A DNA stretch of 9,335 nt from a bacterium (GCA_030616365.1 JAUWXM010000046.1:1-9335), one strand, 5' to 3'; shown: positions 1 through 6,610, numbered from the stretch's first letter. The notes: generated by a model from the sequence alone, not told the origin. Numbers and translations are program-made.

Positions 1-636
1 CCTTACGCTTCCCGCAGCAGCATTCCGAGGATTGGCGAATAAAAGCTCGCCAGATTTCTCCCTCTCCTTATTGAGTTCCTGGAAATCCTTATGGAGCATG
101 TAGACCTCTCCCCGAACCTCCAGGAGTCTCGGTATCTTCTCTCCTCTCAGGCGAAGGGGGATGGCGTGGACGGTCTTCAGGTTATTGGTGACATTCTCTC
201 CCCTAAAACCGTCTCCCCGGGTAGCTCCTTTTGCCAAAACCCCATTCTCATAGGTGAGGTTAATGGCTAAGCCATCTATCTTGAGTTCGGAGACATACTC
301 TATGTCCCTATCAGGAGGAAGGCCGAGCATCCTCTTTACTCTTTTATCAAAGGCCGCTAAATCATCAAAGGAGAAGGCGTTGGAGAGACTCAATAGGGGA
401 ACGATATGTTTGGACTCTTCGAATTCCTCTGCTGGTGCTCCTCCCACTCTCTGAGTAGGAGAATCGGGAGTAATAAATTGGGGATATTTCTCTTCTAGCT
501 TGATGAGTTTCTGCATCAAGGCATCGTATTCCTTATCAGAGATGACCGGCTGGTTCTCAATGTAGTACTTGTAGTCGTGGAACCTTATCTCTTCCCTTAG
601 TTTTTCAATCTCTTTTTTTATCTGCTTGGAAGACAT
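1..636 (-). CDS. ligA: NAD-dependent DNA ligase LigA, N-terminal part (cut by window edge)
   Basis: LigA seals nicks in duplex DNA during replication and repair, using NAD+ to form an enzyme-adenylate. The 212 visible residues cover the Ia domain and much of the adenylation domain. The N-terminal helical segment carries HDYKYYIENQPVISDKEYD (residues 20-38), typical of the NMN-binding Ia domain. SELKIDGLA holds the K-x-D-G motif with the adenylated lysine at K119, close to K115 of E. coli LigA. TRGDGFRGENVT (139-150) and ANPRNAAAGSVR at the cut end are further family signatures. The frame stays open to base 1, so OB-fold, zinc finger, HhH and BRCT domains lie outside. The ATG at 636 is preceded by AGGGGAG about 6 nt upstream. 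A 250-nt AT-rich gap separates it from the preceding operon, so it probably has its own promoter. I see no lesion in the visible part. Confidence 0.96.
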   Translation of the reverse strand, partial: MSSKQIKKEIEKLREEIRFHDYKYYIENQPVISDKEYDALMQKLIKLEEKYPQFITPDSPTQRVGGAPAEEFEESKHIVPLLSLSNAFSFDDLAAFDKRVKRMLGLPPDRDIEYVSELKIDGLAINLTYENGVLAKGATRGDGFRGENVTNNLKTVHAIPLRLRGEKIPRLLEVRGEVYMLHKDFQELNKEREKSGELLFANPRNAAAGSVR

Positions 637-655
637 TATTGCTCCCCTGGAAGTA

Positions 656-683
656 AATACGTTGATAAGTTAATACGTTGATA
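656..683. repeat. 12-bp direct repeat AATACGTTGATA, two copies
   Basis: AATACGTTGATA occurs at 656-667 and again at 672-683, with a partial third unit (ATACGT) at 682-687. It sits directly upstream of ligA and next to repeat copy 1. A similar ACGTTATA-type string occurs at 8024-8031 beside repeat copy 2. It could be an operator or simply the degenerate edge of the AT-rich element; the sequence does not decide. Confidence 0.5.
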
Positions 684-707
684 CGTCATTGAGTTACAGG
701 TCACGTT

Positions 708-863
708 AAAATTAAATATTAAAAATGAAATATCAAAATCACATATTAAATATTAAAATGATTTAGCACAGCGTAAATACATACTAATGGAGTAAGTATA
801 AGTTTTATTTTACATTTTGATTTGTCATTTTCCATTTTCATTTTTGATTTTTGATATTACGCT
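708..863. repeat. 156-bp AT-rich interspersed repeat, copy 1
   Basis: This segment aligns without gaps to 8034-8189 with 137 of 156 identical positions by hand count (88%). The left arm is T/A-rich with repeated AAATATTAAAA-like units. The right arm is a run of CATTTT/GATTTTT-like units, and the two arms are imperfectly complementary. An internal six-base stem, AGCGTA (770-775) with TACGCT (858-863), is also present in copy 2 with a compensating change. It lies 23 nt past the stop of the beta-CASP nuclease gene and fills most of the 250-nt gap before ligA. No convincing ORF lies in it. It could be a small non-autonomous element or a transcript-end structure. Confidence 0.75.
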
Positions 864-886
864 TCAACCATCCAACTGTAAACCCC

Positions 887-2362
887 TCATAGTTCATAGG
901 TCTTACCATATTCAGGAGTAATCACCTCTTCTACCAAATCTCCAAACTCTTTCCTTACTACCTTCTGGAATTTTTTGATTTCCTTCTCTTTCAAGGGCTC
1001 CAGATATTTCTTTTTGGGCGGCTGGGCATGGACCAAGAAGAGCCTCTTGGGGCTAATTCTTCCCACAATCTCCTTTAACTCCTTCTCTGAGGCATGGCCC
1101 GAGCAGTGGCTCTGGAAGAACCTCAACTTATAATGGTCTACCCAATTCTTAAGCCGCTGATAGGTCATTTCCATCTCCTCATTGAAGGGCTCGGATAGGG
1201 AATGGATAAAGAGACTCTTGGGTAGGGGTCGAATGTCAATGAGTTCCTTTATCTTCCAGTAGGAAAAGCATAATAGTGATTTCTTTTGTTCCAAGTTCTT
1301 AGCGGTCACAGTATTGGGATAGTGATAGAATTGTCTCTCTGTTTTCTGATAATCATCCTCCCGATAGGTCCCGCTCTTTCTCTTGGGAAGAAAGATCAGG
1401 ATATGAGGGTCATCCGGCCGAGGTAGAGCAAGGGCTGAGTCCTGAGAGAGACACTTTAGCAAGAAGGCATCCAGGAGATGGACGACCATCTTCCTTCCCG
1501 TTTCCCGGGCAATGGCATAAAAGGTTTTCACTCTATCGGCGTCCTTGAAGTTGAAATCAGCAATTACCAGCCCCCGGGTCTTCTTTACCTTCTTTAAACA
1601 TTCCTTCTTAACCTCTTCCTCCCCCTCCTTCTCTTGCCCGCGGTGTTTTTCCTTAAATCTGGTTCCCTCAGAGATGAGAGTAATGGGCCGGGCCTTTTTT
1701 GCTTTCTCAACGAAGTCCTCGGTCATCTGAGAACGACGACCGTGGAGTCTCAGATCCCCGGTATAGGCCACCGCGCCTCTCTTGGTATGGATGATGAAGC
1801 CATAGGCCCCGGGAACCGAGTGGTCGACATGGACCGGTTCTACAAGAAGGGAACCCACTCTTATCTTATCCCCGGTCCGGAAGGTTTTAATCTTTCGTTC
1901 GACCGGAGGTTCCCTTTTTCCGCTCATTCGGGGTCTGCGCATAAAGTCCAGGATCTCGCTTTCAATAGTTCTGGTCTTTGACTCATTTAAGGCTTTTAGG
2001 ATAAGGAGGGCGGTGTAGCCACAATATAAGGGAATATCCTCATGTAAAAAGGAGACATAGTTTACATGGTCGGCATGGGCGTGAGAAAGGAATACAGCAT
2101 CGATAATAGAGGGCTTGGGTTCCCTTTCCAATAGTTTTATCAGATCCGTTCTATAAATCCCTTCGACATCAGGAACCAGGCCCATCTCCAAAAAATCGCC
2201 CAGGGCATTAGAAGTCCGGGGGGCGAGATACTCCTCAAAGAACTCCTCTCTCTTTCCAAAACTCATTCCAAAATCCAAGAATATCCTGGTCCCGTCATCC
2301 TCTAAGAGGATCTTATTCCCTCCGATTTCGTTTATTCCACCGTAGAAAGTAAGTTTAGTCAT
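887..2362 (-). CDS. Beta-CASP metallo-beta-lactamase nuclease, RNase J-like
   Basis: Predicted zinc-dependent ribonuclease of the metallo-beta-lactamase/beta-CASP group (RNase J relatives), expected to be cytoplasmic and to act on RNA. The start GGINEIGGNKILLEDDG followed by DFG (residues 8-32) matches the RNase J N-terminus. Metal-ligand motif H-x-H-x-D-H is HAHADH at 94-99. Motif 3 is HVDHS (H178/H181) and motif 4 is TGD (D203). Beta-CASP motif A is SEGTR (E232), motif B is SHCSGH (H419/H423) and motif C is VHAQ (H445). All catalytic positions appear intact. At 491 aa it is shorter than typical RNase J (about 550), with only about 45 residues after motif C, so the usual C-terminal domain seems absent. 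The ATG lies one base after the metallophosphoesterase stop, with its ribosome site AGGAAG inside that gene's end, so the two are probably co-translated. Exact substrate and exo/endo activity are unknown. Confidence 0.88.
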   Translation of the reverse strand: MTKLTFYGGINEIGGNKILLEDDGTRIFLDFGMSFGKREEFFEEYLAPRTSNALGDFLEMGLVPDVEGIYRTDLIKLLEREPKPSIIDAVFLSHAHADHVNYVSFLHEDIPLYCGYTALLILKALNESKTRTIESEILDFMRRPRMSGKREPPVERKIKTFRTGDKIRVGSLLVEPVHVDHSVPGAYGFIIHTKRGAVAYTGDLRLHGRRSQMTEDFVEKAKKARPITLISEGTRFKEKHRGQEKEGEEEVKKECLKKVKKTRGLVIADFNFKDADRVKTFYAIARETGRKMVVHLLDAFLLKCLSQDSALALPRPDDPHILIFLPKRKSGTYREDDYQKTERQFYHYPNTVTAKNLEQKKSLLCFSYWKIKELIDIRPLPKSLFIHSLSEPFNEEMEMTYQRLKNWVDHYKLRFFQSHCSGHASEKELKEIVGRISPKRLFLVHAQPPKKKYLEPLKEKEIKKFQKVVRKEFGDLVEEVITPEYGKTYEL

Positions 2363-2363
2363 G

Positions 2364-3095
2364 TTATCTTCCTAAGGACAGGCGCCAGGCCAGTTCCTGG
2401 GGAAGGCCAGCAGAGATTATCTTATCCTGGGCCTTCTTTATCTCGTAGGAAATCCTTTTTATCTCTATCTCTTTTTTGGTTGTGTCGTAGAGGCAGTAGC
2501 AGGCATCTGGATTGCCATCCCGGGGCTGACCGACGCTCCCAATATTCACAAGGTATTTATAACCGTCTTTCAAAAAAACTTTTGTTGCTCTTATTACTTC
2601 CTGGTTACCCTCTGGATTTTGAGAGACAAAGAATGACTTGTGGGAGTGGGCGATGAAGCATATTTTTCTATTCTGACACTCAAAGTTTTTCTTAGCCTCT
2701 TGAAGCACGGAGATATAATGCCATTCCTGCGGGGAATAAAGGCTCCCGTGGGCAATAACAAAGTCATCAAATTCTTTGGTCAAGGGAAGATTTTGTAGAA
2801 AGCCCTTATTCTCTTCTGTTAATTGTCTCTGGGTCCAGAGAATGGCTTCTTTGGCGATGGGATTGAAGTAGTTGATATCTACCTTTCCCACGCTTGCCCA
2901 GTCATGATTCCCAGCGATTGTGGTCAGGAGGTTTAGCTCTCTGACTAATTTAATGCATTCGTTGGGATTGGCCGCATAGCCTACGATATCCCCTAAACAG
3001 ATATATTCGTCGATCTTCTCCTTCTCAAATTCTTCCCGGACTGCCTGGAAGGCCTCCAGATTGGAATGGATATCAGCAAATAAGACGCATTTCAT
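2364..3095 (-). CDS. Calcineurin-like metallophosphoesterase
   Basis: Two-metal phosphoesterase of the calcineurin-like superfamily, closest in layout to the YfcE/MJ0936 type, probably cytoplasmic. The complete motif set is visible: D8-x-H10 (FADIHSN), G-D36 (CLGDIVGY), G-N63-H64-D (AGNHD), H116 (IAHGS) and H150-x-H152 (IAHSHK). The C-terminal GSVGQPRDGNPDACYCLYD (187-205) is typical of the family. At 243 aa it has the usual length. It starts 12 nt after the HEAT gene stop and ends one base before the nuclease gene. No good Shine-Dalgarno precedes its ATG; the upstream bases are GCTGCTAAA. It may therefore depend on ribosomes arriving from the upstream gene. A near-identical copy of its first 22 codons lies at 4580-4645. 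The physiological substrate cannot be read from the sequence; cyclic dinucleotides, phosphodiesters or nucleotides are all possible in this family. Confidence 0.9.
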   Translation of the reverse strand: MKCVLFADIHSNLEAFQAVREEFEKEKIDEYICLGDIVGYAANPNECIKLVRELNLLTTIAGNHDWASVGKVDINYFNPIAKEAILWTQRQLTEENKGFLQNLPLTKEFDDFVIAHGSLYSPQEWHYISVLQEAKKNFECQNRKICFIAHSHKSFFVSQNPEGNQEVIRATKVFLKDGYKYLVNIGSVGQPRDGNPDACYCLYDTTKKEIEIKRISYEIKKAQDKIISAGLPQELAWRLSLGR

Positions 3096-3107
3096 TTTAG
3101 CAGCATA

Positions 3108-4562
3108 TTACCAGAAGAAACTTCTTCTCGTAGGCCATTTGGCACCACCTTCCCTCATCCTTATTCTATTCTTGGCATAATTGACGCTGCGACGAAGACT
3201 AGGCTCTTTACGTGCTATTTCTTCCAAGAGAGGAAGGTCATCACTATTCCCTACTCTACTCAAGGCAGAGATTGCGCTTCGTTGAAGCGAACGCGTTTTA
3301 GAGGAAGAAATAATCTCTCTTAAATATGGTAAACCCTTTAAATTTAGGGTTTCTGCAGCCAGAGAAGAGTATTCTCTATTATTTATTTCGCCCAAAACAG
3401 TAACGGCCTGTATCTTGGTATAATCGTTTTTCGTCTCGTTTATTATTTTTGTTAAAGGAGGAACCACTTCTTCTCCTCCTTTTGCTCCTAAGGTGCGAAC
3501 CGTGGCAGCCTTCAATCCGTAATCCCGTCTATCTGTACTTTCAAGAATATCTATAAGCATTAGATTCGCTTCTTCCCCTCCAATTTCCCCCAGAGCATAG
3601 ACCGCATTTCTTTTCAAAGAAGAGTCCCTGGTCTCATTCAATATCTTCCTTAAACTGGGGAGACATTCCCTCTGGAGTAAATTTGTTATGTGAGGGGTGG
3701 CCTCTCGGGCATTGATCTCAGCCAAGGTGCGAATGGCGTATACTGTAGTCGGGATTGAGGAAGAACTATTTAAGACAGCGGCTAATTTCCCAGTAATTTC
3801 CCAACTACTGTGTTCACCCAGAGCAGCAGCAATGGAACGTTTGATATTCTCATCTTCTGACCATTCCAAAAGTTCTACGAGATAGCGATTAGCAGAATCT
3901 GTTCCTATTCTTGCTAAAGCACCAGTTGCGCTTTCGGTAAGGTAAGGAAGTTCATCATCGATAATTTTCTTGAGGAGCTCTACAGAACTTTCCTCTTTTA
4001 TATCCCCCAACGCCCAGACCGCCCCCTGCCTCAAAATCATACTCTCTTCTTTATTAATAATATCTTCTAAGAGAGGTAGCACTTCACTATTCAAGATCCG
4101 GGATACTTCCGGATTATTTTCTTTAGCATTAATTACGCCCAAGATACGAGCAGCCATAATTCTGGTACCAGGTGAATCTCCGCTCCGAAACATAGCAAGT
4201 AGTTCTGGGGCAGCCTGAAGGCCCAGTTCTTTCCATTCTTTTAAGACTTCTTTTTCTTTCTCAAAATCTCTAAGAGCATACACCTCGCTCAGAGAAATAA
4301 TTAAGTTTTGAATCTTCTTCTTAGTCGTTTCACTGATAGAAAGTTGCTGCCCTATTCCAGGAACAGTCCCTAGGGCTTCGATTTTCTCTTCTGGAGTTAT
4401 TTTCTTTCCAAAAATGTCCTTAGAAATTGCCTCAGATTTTTTTGTTAGGGCTCGTTCTCTTAGAAGGCCTTCTTTGCCAAGTCCTTTCGGTTGAGAAATA
4501 ATGTATACTATCAGCAAAGTAAAGGTAATCCCCAAAAGTAAACCGACGATAAAATGCTTCAC
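3108..4562 (-). CDS. Membrane-anchored HEAT-repeat protein
   Basis: A 484-aa protein with one N-terminal membrane segment (about residues 4-23, FIVGLLLGITFTLLIVYIIS), a charged linker, then an all-helical array of roughly nine HEAT-like repeats. The repeat signatures are ALGDI (184), ALARIG (215), ALGE (247), TLAEIN (279), ALGEIGGEEA (323), TLGAKGGEE (358), VLGEIN (389) and ALSRVG (433). Such arrays bind other proteins; no enzymatic motif is seen. Three 46-residue blocks (143-188, 282-327, 392-437) share a longer pattern, I-N-(A/N)-(K/R)-E ... LP-L--I(I/L) ... ALG-(D/E)-I, which suggests internal duplication. The start is GTG at 4562, preceded by AGGAG at a normal distance and overlapping by 4 nt the stop of the metallophosphoesterase remnant. 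The lack of a lipobox after the membrane segment suggests a signal anchor rather than a lipoprotein. The side of the membrane carrying the array is unknown. Confidence 0.8.
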   Translation of the reverse strand: MKHFIVGLLLGITFTLLIVYIISQPKGLGKEGLLRERALTKKSEAISKDIFGKKITPEEKIEALGTVPGIGQQLSISETTKKKIQNLIISLSEVYALRDFEKEKEVLKEWKELGLQAAPELLAMFRSGDSPGTRIMAARILGVINAKENNPEVSRILNSEVLPLLEDIINKEESMILRQGAVWALGDIKEESSVELLKKIIDDELPYLTESATGALARIGTDSANRYLVELLEWSEDENIKRSIAAALGEHSSWEITGKLAAVLNSSSSIPTTVYAIRTLAEINAREATPHITNLLQRECLPSLRKILNETRDSSLKRNAVYALGEIGGEEANLMLIDILESTDRRDYGLKAATVRTLGAKGGEEVVPPLTKIINETKNDYTKIQAVTVLGEINNREYSSLAAETLNLKGLPYLREIISSSKTRSLQRSAISALSRVGNSDDLPLLEEIARKEPSLRRSVNYAKNRIRMREGGAKWPTRRSFFW

Positions 4563-4648
4563 CTTACAAATCTCCTGACTTCTTCCCGGACCACCTGGAA
4601 GGCCTCCAGGTTGGAATGGATATCAGCAAATAGGGCGTAGCGCATCAT
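4559..4648 (-). pseudogene. 5' remnant of a metallophosphoesterase gene
   Basis: This short frame reads MRYALFADIHSNLEAFQ, then VVREEVRRFVR and a TGA at 4561-4559. It gives 28 codons from the ATG at 4645 or 29 from the ATG at 4648. Codons 6-22 match the start of the intact metallophosphoesterase at 3095 in 48 of 51 bases, including the metal ligands of DIH. Similarity stops after REE. The remaining GD, GNHD and H-x-H motifs are missing, so it cannot be an active enzyme. Its ATG at 4648 overlaps the acylphosphatase stop (TGATG) and its TGA overlaps the HEAT GTG start (GTGA). It may survive as a small translated coupling leader. The alternative is that it is a newly made duplicate rather than the original gene start. 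Confidence 0.85.
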
Positions 4649-4929
4649 CAGAACCGGATGTGGAAGTCTCTGAACTGGTCAGTATATTCACTATAGTGGG
4701 TCTCTACATCGTCAATATAATGGGATAGAGGTCCACCCCTTATTTTCGCTAAGAAGGTTTTTACCTTTTCTTTTTCTCCTTCTACTACTATCTCTACTTG
4801 ACTACTCCAGAGGTTTTTGACATAGCCGGTTACTCCTATCTCATTGGCATACCTCTGGGCAGTAAATCTAAAGCCCACCCCCTGCACCCTTCCCCCATAG
4901 ATGGCATGGACTCTCACCTTATCCACCAT
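4648..4929 (-). CDS. acyP: Acylphosphatase
   Basis: Acylphosphatase hydrolyses carboxyl-phosphate bonds in small molecules such as acetyl phosphate or carbamoyl phosphate. At 93 aa it is the typical single-domain length. The substrate-binding loop GRVQGVGFR (13-21) is canonical and ends with the catalytic arginine R21. The catalytic asparagine is N39 in GYVKNL, and the strand VEIVVEGE (45-52) follows as expected. The ATG at 4929 lies 3 nt after the stop of the upstream degenerate paralogue. The ribosome site is weak (GGTGAGATG), which fits translational coupling. The two genes begin very similarly (ATGGTGGATAAGGTG versus ATGGCTGAAAAAGTA), as expected for a tandem duplication. Its stop overlaps the metallophosphoesterase remnant. 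The true cellular substrate is not established for most family members. Confidence 0.95.
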   Translation of the reverse strand: MVDKVRVHAIYGGRVQGVGFRFTAQRYANEIGVTGYVKNLWSSQVEIVVEGEKEKVKTFLAKIRGGPLSHYIDDVETHYSEYTDQFRDFHIRF

Positions 4930-4932
4930 TTT

Positions 4933-5211
4933 TCATCTCACCAGAAAGCCAGTAAACTCTCCGGTAGCTTCTTCCCAGGCGGTCTGGATGTCTGTGATCT
5001 GGGCGGCCACTTCCCCATACCTTATCTCTTCTAAGAATTGTTCTAAAATATGTTTCTCCCCTTCTGCGATTAGCTCTACTCCCTTACTTGAAAAATGCTT
5101 TATACGCCCATTAAGCCCCAGATGTTGGGCCACTCTCTGGACTGCTTCACTGAATCCTCCATCCCGAATGGTTCCCTTTATAAAGGAATGTATTCTTACT
5201 TTTTCAGCCAT
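4933..5211 (-). CDS. Catalytically degenerate acylphosphatase-like protein
   Basis: A 92-aa protein from the ATG at 5211 that aligns without gaps to the neighbouring acylphosphatase over its first 37 shared positions (KVRIHSF... against KVRVHAI...). The GGRVQGVGFR loop is replaced by KGTIRDGGFS, so the catalytic arginine is serine. The catalytic asparagine of GYVKNL is histidine in GRIKHF. The fold-forming residues are kept, including the strand VELIAEGE. It is therefore probably a folded but inactive paralogue with a regulatory or binding role, or an enzyme of altered chemistry. A GTG at 5223 would add four residues (MYLK), but the ATG 2 nt after the upstream TAA, with GAGGTG about 10 nt before it, matches the paralogue start better. 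The frame is undamaged, which argues against simple decay. Confidence 0.82.
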   Translation of the reverse strand: MAEKVRIHSFIKGTIRDGGFSEAVQRVAQHLGLNGRIKHFSSKGVELIAEGEKHILEQFLEEIRYGEVAAQITDIQTAWEEATGEFTGFLVR

Positions 5212-5213
5212 TT

Positions 5214-5684
5214 TTAGGTACACCTCACAATCTTCTTTTCTTTCTTCAAGGCCTGGAAGGCCTTTTTTACTGCGTCCTTAGCATCCCTGGCCCTTATTAC
5301 TCCTTCTATCTTCCAGCTCTCAATCCCGATCAAGGGAATTCTCAATTTCAGAGCAAAGGCGATCTCGGATAACGTTCCTTCTCTGCCGCCAATGGCAATG
5401 ATGGCATCGCAACTTCTCACTACGATGATGTTCCTTCCATGGTCCATTCCCGTAACGATGGGAATATCGATATAGGGATTGGCATCAGAAGAGGAAAAGC
5501 CAGGAAGAATACCTATAGTCAATCCCTTATTCTTTTTCGCTCCCCTTGCGGCTTTTTCCATCACCCCACCCAAGCCACCGCAGATGAGGACGGCTTTTCT
5601 CTTGGCAATCTCTTTTCCCACTTCATAGGCTATCTTTGCAATTTTCTTACTGCAACGACTAGTACCGATTACTCCGATTCTCAT
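5214..5684 (-). CDS. TIGR00725/SLOG-type Rossmann protein (LOG-like)
   Basis: A 156-aa protein of the TIGR00725 type, in the SLOG superfamily with LOG (so-called lysine decarboxylase) proteins and DprA. These bind nucleotides or nucleotide-derived ligands; LOG enzymes release cytokinin-like bases from nucleoside monophosphates. Visible signs are the N-terminal strand and glycine turn RIGVIGTS (2-8), CGGLGGVMEKAARGA (35-49), and IGGREGTLSE (98-107), which matches the P-G-G-x-G-T-x-x-E signature with I for P and R-E in the variable part. The ATG at 5684 has GAGGAAG just upstream. It lies 37 nt after the lipoprotein stop and 2 nt before the degenerate acylphosphatase ATG. The ligand is unknown, and I would not assign phosphoribohydrolase activity without structural support. 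Confidence 0.82.
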   Translation of the reverse strand: MRIGVIGTSRCSKKIAKIAYEVGKEIAKRKAVLICGGLGGVMEKAARGAKKNKGLTIGILPGFSSSDANPYIDIPIVTGMDHGRNIIVVRSCDAIIAIGGREGTLSEIAFALKLRIPLIGIESWKIEGVIRARDAKDAVKKAFQALKKEKKIVRCT

Positions 5685-5721
5685 TTTCTTCCTCAGGGAC
5701 CGTTTTGCGGTGCGGACCGAA

Positions 5722-6597
5722 TTAATACCTCTTGAGCCTCCGGATTTCCACAGTCTGTTTTTTCAGTTGCAGCATTTCTTCCGAGTCGAGATAGGTCCAG
5801 AACTTCCCCATTATGATGGGATACATCTCTTTGAGGTAATCGGCCACAGCTTCGATCTTGCCGTCAAGGAGTATCTCGTTGGTGCTTTTATAGCCGCTTA
5901 TGTAACTTCCGGTGACCTCACCGAAAAGGCCGTAGGTTTTGGTGTACACCGGAGTCACTCCCCAAAGCTCGAACCCGGTCAGCTCCCTTTCATCCAGCTG
6001 TAGCTTTTTTACCCACATCTTTTCTCCGGAAAGCGGTTCCATCATGGCGAAGAAAACCCAGCCCCCAATCTTCATCTGGAAATCCCGGCGCGACCGGGAT
6101 GCGACCGCCTGGGTCGCCGTGCTTCCTTTTATGGTGTACGGCGCGCCCAGGTATTTCACTTCTGCCGTGATGAAGACTTTCGGCGCAAGCGTGAGGGCCG
6201 CCTTTTTCTTGTGCCCATAGATGACTTCATCAAGCGTCAGATATGGGCCCAGGGTCCTCATGCCTTTGGCGATAAGTATCTTGTCTGTGTCAACGCCCAT
6301 CGAGGCGGACAAGCCCTTGCCGACCTTGGAGTAACCCGCACTCCTCAAGATGCTCTCCTCTTCTCTGTAATATGGGTTGACCACCACGACCGTAACTGGA
6401 ACCGAACCGGGCCGGGCCTTTTTTTCCGTAATGTCGTAGCTGTAAGAAAAAATCTTGCCCCACCTCGCTTCGGGAAGCCTTCCCAGTGGTTTAGGCGGCA
6501 CTGTCGCCACACATCCCGCCATAACGCCAGTCATCGCTAACAATGCAAATAACTTTATCTTCCCGCAAACTTTTCTTGAAAATCCATCCTTTTTCAT
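5722..6597 (-). CDS. Predicted lipoprotein, HpaA/NLBH-like
   Basis: A 291-aa predicted lipoprotein. The N-terminus is basic (KKDGFSRKVCGKIK), followed by a short hydrophobic run LFALLAMTGVMAGC; the cysteine at 29 would be lipidated, although Met at -3 makes the lipobox imperfect. The mature part contains TLDEVIYGHKKKAALTLAPK and FFAMMEPLSGEKMWVKKL, which resemble, from memory, the HpaA (neuraminyllactose-binding haemagglutinin, PF05211) pattern with its EPMSGE segment. A charged helical C-terminus follows. I infer a surface or periplasmic lipoprotein, and adhesin activity is not implied. A strong AGGAGGAGGTG site overlaps the stop of the upstream glycosyltransferase. The gene is clearly GC-richer than its neighbours: about 60% in sampled lines (6061-6240, 6301-6360) against 35-40% in sampled lines elsewhere, suggesting later acquisition. 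Confidence 0.7.
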   Translation of the reverse strand: MKKDGFSRKVCGKIKLFALLAMTGVMAGCVATVPPKPLGRLPEARWGKIFSYSYDITEKKARPGSVPVTVVVVNPYYREEESILRSAGYSKVGKGLSASMGVDTDKILIAKGMRTLGPYLTLDEVIYGHKKKAALTLAPKVFITAEVKYLGAPYTIKGSTATQAVASRSRRDFQMKIGGWVFFAMMEPLSGEKMWVKKLQLDERELTGFELWGVTPVYTKTYGLFGEVTGSYISGYKSTNEILLDGKIEAVADYLKEMYPIIMGKFWTYLDSEEMLQLKKQTVEIRRLKRY

Positions 6598-6610
6598 GCC
6601 ACACCTCCTC

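Noticed and set aside
708..863. CRISPR array or tandem-repeat array in the AT-rich gap
   Set aside because: The short AAATATT and CATTTT units are degenerate, with no regular spacers or conserved direct repeats.
1634..1981. 115-codon plus-strand frame opposite the beta-CASP gene
   Set aside because: It has no family resemblance and lies fully antisense to a gene with intact catalytic motifs, so it is a shadow frame.
3108..4562. Phycobilisome lyase, suggested by HEAT-like repeats
   Set aside because: The repeats are generic scaffolding units, the protein is membrane-anchored, and no phycobilisome gene is nearby.
4901..5281. 126-codon plus-strand frame opposite the acylphosphatase pair
   Set aside because: It runs across three minus-strand genes and their boundaries, with no recognisable domain or ribosome site.
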